Shown: positions 7,003-13,842, numbered from the stretch's first letter. The stretch is DNA of 15,563 nucleotides from Xanthobacteraceae bacterium (GCA_030037185.1 JASHRR010001515.1:1-15563); one strand, 5' to 3'. Program-made: numbers and translations. The notes: generated by a model from the sequence alone, not told the origin.

Positions 7003-7623
7003 TCAATACCTGTACGGCCAGTAGGATAGCGAGTGAGCCGAGGGGTATCGAGGCGGTGCAGGACGATATCCGTCGACGCGCCGCCAGTATCCATAGCTGC
7101 GTCCATCGAACGCAGCGCCCGGCCCGATACTCTCGTCGGCGCCGCGGCTCCACTGCATGCCGCGTCTGGCGAGCGCGACACGCACATCGCCCGTGACTAC
7201 AACTTTGGTGTTGGGCAGCCCCTGCTGTTCCACCAAAGCATAGAGCCTCGCCGCATTGGCCGGTTCGAGTCGCACGCAGCCGTGCGAGGCCGGGCTGCCA
7301 ATCCTGCGGGTGTTGAGGTAGCCATGGATCGCGTGGCCCTTTGGGCTGAAGAAGATGGAATTCGGCATCGGTGCATCATCCCATTCCTTCGAGAAATGGT
7401 CGGCCTCCATTCGAAATGCCGTGTATCTGCCGTTCGGCGTGTCATAACCGAGTTGCCCGGTGGACACTGGCCAGCTCCAGCGCAAGGTGCCGTCGACCTC
7501 GACCTTCATGCGCTGGGCCGATTTGTCGACCGTCACCACCACCGCTGCGGCTGCTGGTGCAGCAGCAGTGAATAGGGCAAGCGCCATCACGGCAATGCGA
7601 GGAACATGAGAAATATGCATCAA
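7003..7623 (-). CDS. exported L,D-transpeptidase (YkuD domain)
   Basis: This 206-residue periplasmic enzyme is predicted to form 3-3 cross-links in peptidoglycan or attach proteins to it. A signal peptide covers about 1-27 (MALALFTAAAPAAAA region). The YkuD catalytic domain spans about 29-150. The active-site motif is complete: His100 in AIHG, then SHGCVRL (113-119) with the nucleophile Cys116 and Arg118. After residue 165 the protein ends in a tyrosine-, arginine- and proline-rich tail (YGYWRR, YWPYRY) that could interact with the wall or outer membrane; that is inference. Two ATGs lie side by side at the start, and a GGAG site fits either. It stands between the GlcG-like pair and the monooxygenase on the same strand, with gaps of 301 and 158 bases, so it is probably its own unit. 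Confidence 0.92.
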   Translation of the reverse strand: MMHISHVPRIAVMALALFTAAAPAAAAVVVTVDKSAQRMKVEVDGTLRWSWPVSTGQLGYDTPNGRYTAFRMEADHFSKEWDDAPMPNSIFFSPKGHAIHGYLNTRRIGSPASHGCVRLEPANAARLYALVEQQGLPNTKVVVTGDVRVALARRGMQWSRGADESIGPGAAFDGRSYGYWRRVDGYRPAPPRYPSAHSLSYWPYRY

Positions 7624-7781
7624 CTTTGGCTCCGAACTGGCAGAGCATCAAAGCTGCGGGCGAAGATTTGGTTCCACCCGTGGAGGCAATGCCTTTCTTC
7701 TTCGGGCTAACGCAAACGCACCGGATCGCGCCGACACGAGATTTCGCGGGATGGCGCGGAGATTCTGCACGAACAGCAAAC

Positions 7782-9038
7782 TCACGCCCGCCACTGATAG
7801 ATCCAATCGTATTGCGCCAGCAGTCGTTCGCCGCCAAGCGCCTGCAGGATGGCGTCGCGTATGAAAGCGGCGGGCTGCCGCAGGTGATAGCTAAAATCGT
7901 TACGGCGGGCCTCGCGCTGCACGCGAGCGGTGCGCGGCCGTCGCTCGCTCTCGTAGCTCCGCAGGGCTGCAGCGCAATCAACCGGCGATCGGGCGAGTTC
8001 GCGCGCCAGCACTGCAGCATCCTCGATCGCCATGGCGGCGCCCTGCGCTAGAAACGGAAGCATCGGATGGGCAGCGTCACCAAGAAGCGTGACCGGCCCT
8101 TGTCCCCACGACGTTGATGGCTCGCGGTCGCAGAGCGGCCATTTCCGCCAGTGCGCAGGCGCTGCCAACACCTCGCGGGCTGCCGCCGCCCAGGCGGCCG
8201 GGGGAAATCGTTCGAGCACCTCGTCGCGTCCGACGCCGGTATTCCACCCCGAGCCCTGCCATCGACCGCCGCATGCCGCGACGATGTTTACGGCCGCGCC
8301 GGCCCGCACCGGGTAGTGCACCAGATGCCCGTCGGGGCCGATCCACAGGTTGACGATCGGCTCGCGTTCTGGCGGCGAAAGCTGGCCGGCCGGGATGAGC
8401 GCCCGAAAAGCGCTGCGGCCTGCAAAGCGTGGCGTCGTGCCGAAGCCCAGCCGCGCGTGCAAGCGCGACCACAAGCCGTCGGCGCCGATCAGCGCGGTTG
8501 CGCTGTAATCCACCCGGCCGGCGCCGTCTCGACGGCCCACTCCATTTTTGCCGTCATGCCCCGCGCCGGCCGGGCAGCCGCAACCGGGCGCCGGAAACGA
8601 AACGCTGGCGCTCACGCCGGTCGGGCCGATGGTGAAATTGTCCACCGTGGCGCCGAGCGTCAGAGTGATGCGTGGTTGCTCCGCGATCGCCTCGATCAGG
8701 GCCTTTTGCAAGTCGGCGCGGTGGATCACCCAGTAGGGCGCGCCGTAGCGCTGAAGCATCGCGGCGCCGAGCCGCATTGTCGCGATTTCGCGGCCCGAGG
8801 CCGCGGCTCGCACCCGGATGGCGGAGGGCTCCACAATCGCCGCGTTAAGGCGCTCGGCGAGCCCGAGAGCAACGAGAACCCGCGTGGCGTTGGGCGACAG
8901 CTGAATACCGGCGCCGGCTTCCTCCAGCTTTTCGGCCTGCTCAAAGAGCGTGGCGCCGATACCGCGGCGGCCAATCGCCAGGGCCGCCGTCAATCCGCCG
9001 ATGCCGGCGCCGGCGATCAACACGCCGTTCGCGGTCAC
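7782..9038 (-). CDS. FAD-dependent monooxygenase, salicylate hydroxylase-like
   Basis: This 418-residue single-component flavin hydroxylase belongs to the group that includes salicylate and 3-hydroxybenzoate hydroxylases. It uses NAD(P)H, FAD and O2 to hydroxylate a small, usually aromatic, substrate. The Rossmann motif GAGIGG is at 10-15, the conserved DG motif at 187-188 (GADGLWSRLH) and the second FAD motif LGDAAHPMLP at 319-328, followed by QGAAMAIEDA. The substrate is not readable. An unusual insert at about 149-176 is rich in Gly, Cys and Pro and seems derived from repeat-like DNA. The start is a GTG at 9038 with an AAAGGAG site upstream. It follows the zinc-finger gene by 24 bases, so the two form an operon. 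Confidence 0.9.
   Translation of the reverse strand: MTANGVLIAGAGIGGLTAALAIGRRGIGATLFEQAEKLEEAGAGIQLSPNATRVLVALGLAERLNAAIVEPSAIRVRAAASGREIATMRLGAAMLQRYGAPYWVIHRADLQKALIEAIAEQPRITLTLGATVDNFTIGPTGVSASVSFPAPGCGCPAGAGHDGKNGVGRRDGAGRVDYSATALIGADGLWSRLHARLGFGTTPRFAGRSAFRALIPAGQLSPPEREPIVNLWIGPDGHLVHYPVRAGAAVNIVAACGGRWQGSGWNTGVGRDEVLERFPPAAWAAAAREVLAAPAHWRKWPLCDREPSTSWGQGPVTLLGDAAHPMLPFLAQGAAMAIEDAAVLARELARSPVDCAAALRSYESERRPRTARVQREARRNDFSYHLRQPAAFIRDAILQALGGERLLAQYDWIYQWRA
8511..8594. repeat. repeat-like insert read within the monooxygenase gene
   Basis: This stretch encodes a Gly/Cys/Pro-rich segment (about residues 149-176) between the FAD-binding part and the conserved GADG motif. Here most family members have only a short strand turn, as I recall. 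It contains TGCCC...GGGCA (8557-8561 and 8572-8576) and the string TTGCCGTCATGCCC. The latter resembles the CGTCATGCCCGGG core of dispersed palindromic repeats in Bradyrhizobium-type genomes. The resemblance is from memory. Confidence 0.4.
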
Positions 9039-9062
9039 TGGGTCTCCTTTCGAGGTGCCGTC

Positions 9063-9311
9063 TCAGGCCGTTTCCGTTTCAGAAAGCGCACACTCCGCGG
9101 GACGCGCGGCGCCCGGCGCAAGGGTCGGATCGAAACGGTATAAGGTCGAGCAATAGGGGCATATGACCTCGGTGTCGCCCCCCATATCGAGAAACACGTG
9201 CGGGTGGTCGAACGGCGGCCGCGCGCCGATGCACATGAACTCCCTGGCGCCGATCTCGATAACGCCGACGCCTACGTCGTTGTGGAAATGGGGTACGATG
9301 CGGTCCACCAT
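9063..9311 (-). CDS. small zinc-finger protein, CHCC type
   Basis: This 82-residue protein of the zf-CHCC family (PF10276) is related to the zinc-binding part of mitochondrial complex I subunit NDUFS6. The metal site is intact: Cys27, His36, Cys51 and Cys54, spaced C-X8-H-X14-C-X2-C. The family strings IGARPPFDHPHVFLDMG (28-44) and CPYCSTLYRF (51-60) are clear. In alphaproteobacteria such proteins are short and cytoplasmic, and a complex I link is possible but unproven here. The tail after residue 62 is Ala/Glu-rich and probably disordered. Only a weak AAGG precedes the ATG. It is the first gene of a pair with the monooxygenase. Confidence 0.9.
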   Translation of the reverse strand: MVDRIVPHFHNDVGVGVIEIGAREFMCIGARPPFDHPHVFLDMGGDTEVICPYCSTLYRFDPTLAPGAARPAECALSETETA

Positions 9312-9387
9312 GTAACAGCCTTTGCATTGAAGGACGGCAAAAATGCCGGCGGACCATAGCGATGAACGGGTCCAAATCCCAGGCTTT

Positions 9388-9415
9388 TTGAGGTAGAATT
9401 GCCGGGAAATATAAG
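9388..9415 (+). promoter_or_regulatory. possible sigma-70 promoter for the 9557 gene
   Basis: TTGAGG at 9388-9393 and TATAAG at 9410-9415 are separated by 16 bases. Each differs from consensus at one or two positions. A transcript from here would carry a leader of about 130 bases, including the hairpin at 9481-9512, before the ATG at 9557. Confidence 0.4.
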
Positions 9416-9480
9416 CCAGGCGGTCCCTCCCTCCGCGCAGGGCGGATAAGCCGAAGCTTTAAATCCGCCATCCCGGCGAG

Positions 9481-9512
9481 GGAGGCGGAAGAGGCTTGGC
9501 TATTCCGCCTCC
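9481..9512 (+). promoter_or_regulatory. leader stem-loop ahead of the 9557 gene
   Basis: GGAGGCGGAA at 9481-9490 pairs perfectly with TTCCGCCTCC at 9503-9512 around a 12-base loop. The left arm contains GGAGG, a ribosome-site-like string, which the stem would hide. A second GGGAGGAG follows at about 9524-9531. It may act in leader regulation or mRNA stability. Confidence 0.4.
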
Positions 9513-9539
9513 GGCTGCGAGGCGGGAGGAGCTCGCAGC

Positions 9540-9545
9540 ATGTAG
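9540..9545 (+). promoter_or_regulatory. start-stop codon pair (ATG TAG) behind a strong ribosome site
   Basis: GGGAGGAG at about 9524-9531 is followed eight bases later by ATG and directly by TAG. The real gene begins 11 bases further on, in another frame, at 9557 with no ribosome site of its own at normal spacing. Ribosomes may therefore load at the start-stop pair and re-initiate at 9557. Confidence 0.4.
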
Positions 9546-9556
9546 CGGTAGCGCCC

Positions 9557-10693
9557 ATGAGACGGATCATCCTGCCGCTGACGGTGGCGGCTGTGTGCGC
9601 AACAGCAGCGACCGGGGTGCTGCCTGTCGCCCACCAGTCCTACCGGCTGCTTGCGGCGCAGGACGAGCCGGCGGCGCTGGCAGATATTGCGGTCGACAAA
9701 GCCCTGTCGGCACCGGTGGCCCGGAGCGAAATCGAGAATGCCCTGAACAACCAGGATCCGGAACTTGCGGCGAGCTTCCTCGAGCTTGCCCGCGATCGTG
9801 GCATCGCGGTCGATCCGCAGCTCGCTCAACGCGTCGACGCCGCCAATGCGGCCGGCGCGCAAGTGGTTCGCGCCGCGGCGAATTTCGGGCACGGCCTGGT
9901 CACCGGCGCGCCCGACGATCTTGCCGGGCTCGCCGGTACCGCGACCGGCGATCTGTTCGTGTTCGGCGACATTCGCGACGCGGTGCGTGAAGGCCGGCAT
10001 CTGGCGCGCGGCGAGCCGGCTGACGAGCTCATCTTGGGACTTGCCTGCGCGGGCATGTTGGTGACGGCGGCGACCTATGCCACCCTGGGGGCGGCAGCAC
10101 CGGAGCGCGTCGGCCTGTCGTTCGTCAAGGCGGCTCGCAGAACCGGGCGGCTGGCCGCGCCCGTCGCGGAATGGATGACGCGCTCGGTCCGCGAAGTGGT
10201 CGACACCAAGGCGCTGGCAGTCGCCCTCAACAAGGCATCGATTACCGCGCCCGCGGAGGCGATGCGCCTCGCCCGCGACGCCGTCAAGCTCGACCGGGCC
10301 GAGAGCGTCATCGCCACGATGCGCGACATCGGGCGGGTGCGATCAAAGGCCGGCACCCGGGCCGTGCTCGATGGCCTTAAGCTTTCTGAGGGGCCTGACG
10401 ATGTGGCGCGCCTTGCCCGTCTGGCCGAGACCAAGGGCAGCAAGACCCGCGCCATCCTCAAGCTCGCTGGCCGCGCCGGTTTCGTTCTCACCGCCGCGTT
10501 CATCGATCTGTTGAGCTGGCTATTCGCCGCAGTTTGCGCCGTCTTCGGATTCTGCTCGGCGGTCAAGCGCGCAACGGAGCGGACCACCGAGCGTTATCTG
10601 CGCTGGCGCAACAGGCGCCGGGCTGTCGCGGCGGCGCACCACAAGCCGCTCGCGTCAATCACGCGGGCGGGGCTGCCGGCCGCGCGCACATGA
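9557..10693 (+). CDS. membrane protein of unknown function
   Basis: This 378-residue protein is not of a family I can name. A hydrophobic N-terminus (about 4-24) could be a signal anchor. Two further hydrophobic stretches lie at about 158-180 and 307-334. The middle part has a Gly- and Asp-rich block (GHGLVTGAPDDLAGLAGTATGDLFVFGD, best seen at 111-128 and 129-138). The second half (180-305) is helix-rich and basic, with repeated Ala, Arg and Asp. The end, from 336, is a strongly basic tail (RYLRWRNRRR at 346-355). No catalytic motif is visible. The codon use matches the neighbours, so it is likely a real chromosomal gene. It has no normally spaced ribosome site. Its last 35 bases overlap the 3' end of the opposing crystallin-domain gene. 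Confidence 0.82.
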   Translation: MRRIILPLTVAAVCATAATGVLPVAHQSYRLLAAQDEPAALADIAVDKALSAPVARSEIENALNNQDPELAASFLELARDRGIAVDPQLAQRVDAANAAGAQVVRAAANFGHGLVTGAPDDLAGLAGTATGDLFVFGDIRDAVREGRHLARGEPADELILGLACAGMLVTAATYATLGAAAPERVGLSFVKAARRTGRLAAPVAEWMTRSVREVVDTKALAVALNKASITAPAEAMRLARDAVKLDRAESVIATMRDIGRVRSKAGTRAVLDGLKLSEGPDDVARLARLAETKGSKTRAILKLAGRAGFVLTAAFIDLLSWLFAAVCAVFGFCSAVKRATERTTERYLRWRNRRRAVAAAHHKPLASITRAGLPAART

Positions 10694-11783
10694 AGGAGCC
10701 GATCCGCTTCGTCCACTCCGCTGGCAGCGTCGCGTAAGTGCCGGGCGGCAGAAGCATCGATTCGCCGGCGAAGTTTTCGTCCGCGAAGAACTCCCAGACG
10801 CCGGCCCCCACAACGATCGACGAAATCTCGTTGCGCCATCCGCTCTGTGCCAAACTGGGCTGGCCACTGCCGGTCGGGGCCGAGTTACCGGCGAAATTGG
10901 GCTCTGAGTAGATCGTCGTCTGGCACACGCCATTGTCCGAAGGCAGGGGGGGCGGTGGGGGCAAGGTCGCCGCCTCCTCCGGTGGCGCAGGAGCGGCTCG
11001 CGGACAATATTGCACACACTGCGGCTCGCTGCCGCCGTCCTCGATATCGACCATGCGCCATTGCAGCTGGCAGCCGTCAGCGGTGAAGCCGGTGCAGGCC
11101 GGCCCCTCCATTGAGACGTAGCCGTCCGGATACCAATAAGAATCGCCGATCAGTGCGACACCCAAGAGGCCGACCGGAACGAAAAGCCTGCGCTGACCGC
11201 GGACCCATATGAACTTGGAATCTCTGCGAATCGGCCAGAACCTATCGCGCAGACGCACGGCCGCGAAAGCGGGCGCGCTCTGCGGCGCGCCGGCAGCGGC
11301 TCCTTGCAATGGCGTCGGACTGACCAGCGGCTTGAGCGTCACGCGAGCCGGTGGCGCCACGCTGGCGCTCGGATCGGTTGAAGGCAGGCTCGGATTGACG
11401 CGCTGCACGCTGGGGGTTACCTCGTTGTTATGTAGCGTGCTCGCATTGTCGAGGGGCAGGTTCGGTCGCAGCGCGCTCGGATTGTTGAAGGGCAGGCTCG
11501 GATTGACGCGCTGCACGCTGGGGGTTATCTCGGCATTGCTGTGTGGCGGCGTGAACGCCGGATTGCCGCCGAGCGGTCTGCTCAGGTTGCCACGAAGCGT
11601 CGGAGGCGGCACGACACCGGGGGCGAAGCGCTGCATCGGGGCACGAAACATTGGCGCGGCGCGCTGCGCCGTCACGGCCCCGTGAGGTGGCGCCGCCTGG
11701 GCATCGCTGGTGGACCAAATAGCGGGCAGCAGCATCAGGCAAGCGATGCCTGCAGCCGGTCGCGTCGCTCGTGTCAGGACCAT
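10659..11783 (-). CDS. exported proline-rich protein with C-terminal beta/gamma-crystallin domain
   Basis: The protein is 374 residues with the start placed at 11783, where GGAGG lies eight bases upstream and a signal peptide follows (about 1-30, ending DAQA). An ATG 19 codons earlier is in frame but spoils the signal peptide. Residues 31-170 are low-complexity, rich in Pro, Ala, Asn and Ser, with a segment EITPSVQRVNPSLP (85-98) repeated as EVTPSVQRVNPSLP (121-134). A compact region at 178-262 has cysteines 230, 238, 256 and 260. A proline hinge precedes two Greek-key motifs at about 287-328 and 329-366 (IYSEPNFAG, EFFADENFAGESMLLPPG). Many such domains bind Ca2+ through a D/N-D/N-X-X-S/T-S signature; here these read RNEISS and TKRIGS, so binding may be weak or lost. 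It probably acts in the periplasm or outside the cell. Confidence 0.85.
   Translation of the reverse strand: MVLTRATRPAAGIACLMLLPAIWSTSDAQAAPPHGAVTAQRAAPMFRAPMQRFAPGVVPPPTLRGNLSRPLGGNPAFTPPHSNAEITPSVQRVNPSLPFNNPSALRPNLPLDNASTLHNNEVTPSVQRVNPSLPSTDPSASVAPPARVTLKPLVSPTPLQGAAAGAPQSAPAFAAVRLRDRFWPIRRDSKFIWVRGQRRLFVPVGLLGVALIGDSYWYPDGYVSMEGPACTGFTADGCQLQWRMVDIEDGGSEPQCVQYCPRAAPAPPEEAATLPPPPPLPSDNGVCQTTIYSEPNFAGNSAPTGSGQPSLAQSGWRNEISSIVVGAGVWEFFADENFAGESMLLPPGTYATLPAEWTKRIGSFMCARPAAPPA
11383..11527 (-). repeat. two exact 37-base direct repeats inside the crystallin gene
   Basis: An identical 37-base sequence occurs at 11383-11419 and 11491-11527, offset by 108 bases (36 codons, so in frame). It encodes the repeated TPSVQRVNPSLP segment. 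Exact identity at the DNA level, including third codon positions, points to a recent duplication or to conversion between the copies. Confidence 0.9.
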
Positions 11784-12086
11784 GGACCTCGCCTCCGGGC
11801 GGTTTCTTTTGTCAATGGCATAGGCCGGATCATCACCCAACCTTACACCGCAGGAGCGCTCGTTTTCGGCCGCAAGTTCAATTTTGTGTAACGTTTAGAC
11901 GCCTCCCTGCGTTGCCGGGGAGCCTCGCTGATGAGAAGCGAACGCCTCGGGAAACGAACGCTTTGACCAAACTCTGCCCTGCATTGGTATTTGATGTTGC
12001 CGGGTAGAATAACCTAGCTTAACACCCGCGAGCGCCGATGTCCCTCGTTTTCGACCGCGTTCACCGCGGCGCCAGTGGAGATATTT
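11784..12086. other. divergent intergenic region
   Basis: This stretch lies between the crystallin-domain gene (minus) and the hydrolase gene (plus) and must hold both promoters. TAGAAT at 12005-12010 is a possible -10 box for the hydrolase, but its best -35 match (TTGGTA) is only 15 bases away. TTGACC at 11963-11968 has no -10 partner at normal spacing. An in-frame extension of the crystallin gene to 11840 is open, but I reject it as the start. I see no small gene here. Confidence 0.4.
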
Positions 12087-12854
12087 TTGTCGGAAATCGT
12101 CACGCGCAAGTTCAGCGCCGGCCTGGTGGAATTGGCTTATTTCGACGAGGGGGATGGCGAGCCGATTGTGCTTGTGCACGGCTTTGCCTCCAACAAGGAA
12201 GTGAACTGGGTACTGCCAGGCTGGGTGGCGACGCTGAGGAGCGCGGGCCGACGGGCGATCGCGCTCGACAATCGCGGCCACGGCGCCTCAACCAAGCTTT
12301 ATCAGCCGGCGCTCTATCATACCGACCTCATGGCCGACGACATTAGCGCGCTGCTTGACCATCTCCGCCTCGGCCGTGCCGACGTCATGGGCTACTCGAT
12401 GGGGGCGCGCAACACCGCCTTCCTGGCACGCGCGCATGGCGAGCGCGTGCGTTCGGCGATTCTTGGCGGCCTCGGCATTGAGCTTGTCAAACATGGCGGA
12501 TTGCCGGGATCAATCGCTGCTGCGCTCGAGGCGCCTTCGCCCGCGGACGTCACCGATCCGCAGGCTCGGATGTTCCGCCTGTTTGCGGACAGTACAAAGT
12601 CCGACCGCTTGGCGCTCGCCGCCTGTATCCGCGGCTCGCGACAATCATTGTCGGCGTGCGATATGGCGCGGATCACGGTGCCGATGTTGATCGCCGTCGG
12701 CACCAGGGATGAGATCGCTGGTTCGCCCCATGAGCTTGCCGCACTGGTGCCGGGAGCGCGCGCCATCGATATTCCCGACCGCGATCATATGCGCTCGGTC
12801 GGAGATCGGGTCTTCAAACAGGCGGTGCTGAAGTTTCTCGCGGAGCGGCCGTGA
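12087..12854 (+). CDS. alpha/beta hydrolase
   Basis: This is a serine hydrolase of the alpha/beta fold (esterase/lipase-like), 255 residues from the chosen start. The oxyanion motif VLVHGFASN (28-36) precedes the nucleophile elbow GYSMG (102-106) with Ser104. Asp208 (GTRDEIAG) and His234 (RDHMR) complete the triad. DNRGHGAS (61-68) is typical of the family. The substrate is unknown. The start is placed at a TTG (12087) because GGAG lies six bases before it. A GTG at 12075 in the same frame would add four residues but has no ribosome site. It stands 169 bases before cysE on the same strand, with a likely terminator between, so it is probably a separate unit. It looks cytoplasmic, with no signal peptide. 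Confidence 0.88.
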   Translation: MSEIVTRKFSAGLVELAYFDEGDGEPIVLVHGFASNKEVNWVLPGWVATLRSAGRRAIALDNRGHGASTKLYQPALYHTDLMADDISALLDHLRLGRADVMGYSMGARNTAFLARAHGERVRSAILGGLGIELVKHGGLPGSIAAALEAPSPADVTDPQARMFRLFADSTKSDRLALAACIRGSRQSLSACDMARITVPMLIAVGTRDEIAGSPHELAALVPGARAIDIPDRDHMRSVGDRVFKQAVLKFLAERP

Positions 12855-12870
12855 CGACAAGGCTTGTGCT

Positions 12871-12904
12871 CGGGGTGGGTTGACCCGCCGGCCCCGGCCT
12901 TTTT
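12871..12904 (+). terminator. probable terminator after the hydrolase gene
   Basis: A GC-rich imperfect stem (GG-rich left arm from 12871, GGG/CCC around a TTGA loop, CC-rich right arm to about 12898) is followed directly by TTTTT at 12900-12904. It lies 16 bases past the hydrolase stop. The stem has a two-base bulge, so strength is uncertain. Confidence 0.4.
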
Positions 12905-12934
12905 AGCCGACCCAAGGGCGAAACCCGCGTTGAC

Positions 12935-12970
12935 GCGGCCGGCACCGTGCGGGGGTGGCGTGCCGGCCGC
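12935..12970 (+). promoter_or_regulatory. strong stem-loop upstream of cysE
   Basis: GCGGCCGGCAC at 12935-12945 pairs perfectly with GTGCCGGCCGC at 12960-12970 around a 14-base loop. It ends 53 bases before the cysE ATG. No T run follows. It could be a second terminator for read-through from upstream or a leader structure of the cysE mRNA, depending on where the cysE transcript starts. Confidence 0.45.
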
Positions 12971-13023
12971 CGGCTCCCTATTTGTGCTAAGCTCAAAAAC
13001 TGACGTCGTTTCCGGAGGACCGC

Positions 13024-13842
13024 ATGGCCCAGCCGCAGAGAATAACGTCCGCCGGAGTTGCCGATCCGATCTGGGCGCGCATTCGTAGCGAGGCGGAGGT
13101 GATCGTTAGACAGGAACCGCAACTGGCTCCGTTCATCTACGCGTCGCTGCTCGAGCATGATACGTTGACGGGCGCGGTGGTGCACCGCATCAGCGACCGG
13201 CTCGACCATCCGGTATTGACCGGCGCCATCATTCTGCAGGCGTTCCTCGATGCTGTCGCGGATTCGCCCGAAATCGGCGATGCCTTTCAGGCCGACATCG
13301 TGGCGACCTATGATCGCGATCCGGCGACGACGCGATTTATCGAGCCGGTGCTGTATTTCAAGGGCTTTCATGCGATCCAGACTTACCGCCTCGCCCACTG
13401 GCTGTGGGGAAAGCACCGCAAGGACTTCGCGCATTATTTGCAAAGTCGTGCCTCTGAGGTATTCCAGACCGACATCCACCCGGCGGCAAGAATCGGGCGG
13501 GGCATCTTTCTCGACCACGCAACCGGGCTCGTGGTCGGCGAGACGGCGGTGATCGAGGACGATGTCTCGCTGCTGCACGGCGTGACGCTCGGCGGCACCG
13601 GCAACGAGAAGGGCGACCGCCATCCCAAGATACGCAATGGCGTTCTCATCGGGGCCGGCGCCAAGGTTCTGGGCAATATCGAGATCGGTCACTGCGCCCG
13701 CGTCGCGGCGGGCTCGGTGGTCATCAAACCAGTGCCAAACAACGTGACCGTCGCGGGTGTTCCGGCCAAGGTGATCGGCGAAGCTGGTTGCTCGGAGCCC
13801 TCACGCACCATGGACCAGATGCTCCATAACGTGGGCCTTTAG
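13024..13842 (+). CDS. cysE: serine O-acetyltransferase CysE
   Basis: CysE makes O-acetylserine from serine and acetyl-CoA, the first committed step of cysteine synthesis in the cytoplasm. The protein has 272 residues, the usual length for the class. The helical N-terminal domain covers about 12-140. The left-handed beta-helix of hexapeptide repeats begins at DIHPAARIGRG (150-160). The catalytic pair is present: His165 in LDHATG and Asp150 in DIHP, with the same 15-residue spacing as His158 and Asp143 in E. coli. LLHGVTLGGTG (183-193), DRHPKI (198-203) and GAGAKVLG (210-217) match the family. The C-terminal tail (about 254-272) is where cysteine feedback and CysK docking occur in homologues. 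It ends HNVGL here rather than in the GDGI-type end of E. coli. GGAGG precedes the ATG. A DUF3126 gene follows. Confidence 0.97.
   Translation: MAQPQRITSAGVADPIWARIRSEAEVIVRQEPQLAPFIYASLLEHDTLTGAVVHRISDRLDHPVLTGAIILQAFLDAVADSPEIGDAFQADIVATYDRDPATTRFIEPVLYFKGFHAIQTYRLAHWLWGKHRKDFAHYLQSRASEVFQTDIHPAARIGRGIFLDHATGLVVGETAVIEDDVSLLHGVTLGGTGNEKGDRHPKIRNGVLIGAGAKVLGNIEIGHCARVAAGSVVIKPVPNNVTVAGVPAKVIGEAGCSEPSRTMDQMLHNVGL

Noticed and set aside
8151..9143. Plus-strand frame of 330 codons opposite the monooxygenase
   Set aside because: The monooxygenase has both FAD motifs intact. The opposite frame is Arg/Ala-rich and extends into the next gene without any start signal.
11784..11840. Nineteen-codon upstream extension of the crystallin-domain gene
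   Set aside because: The inner ATG at 11783 has a GGAGG site and starts a good signal peptide. The extension adds charged residues before it and has no ribosome site.
11943..11960. GAAC...GAAC direct repeat, compared with the alphaproteobacterial LexA box
   Set aside because: The spacing is 12 bases, not the seven of GAACN7GAAC, and no DNA-damage gene starts here.
12075..12086. GTG start for the hydrolase, four codons upstream
   Set aside because: It overlaps the GGAG that serves the TTG at 12087 and has no site of its own. The difference is small and not certain.
12814..13692. Minus-strand frame of 292 codons opposite cysE
   Set aside because: cysE is certain on the other strand, with catalytic residues and a ribosome site. 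The reverse product has no recognisable motif.
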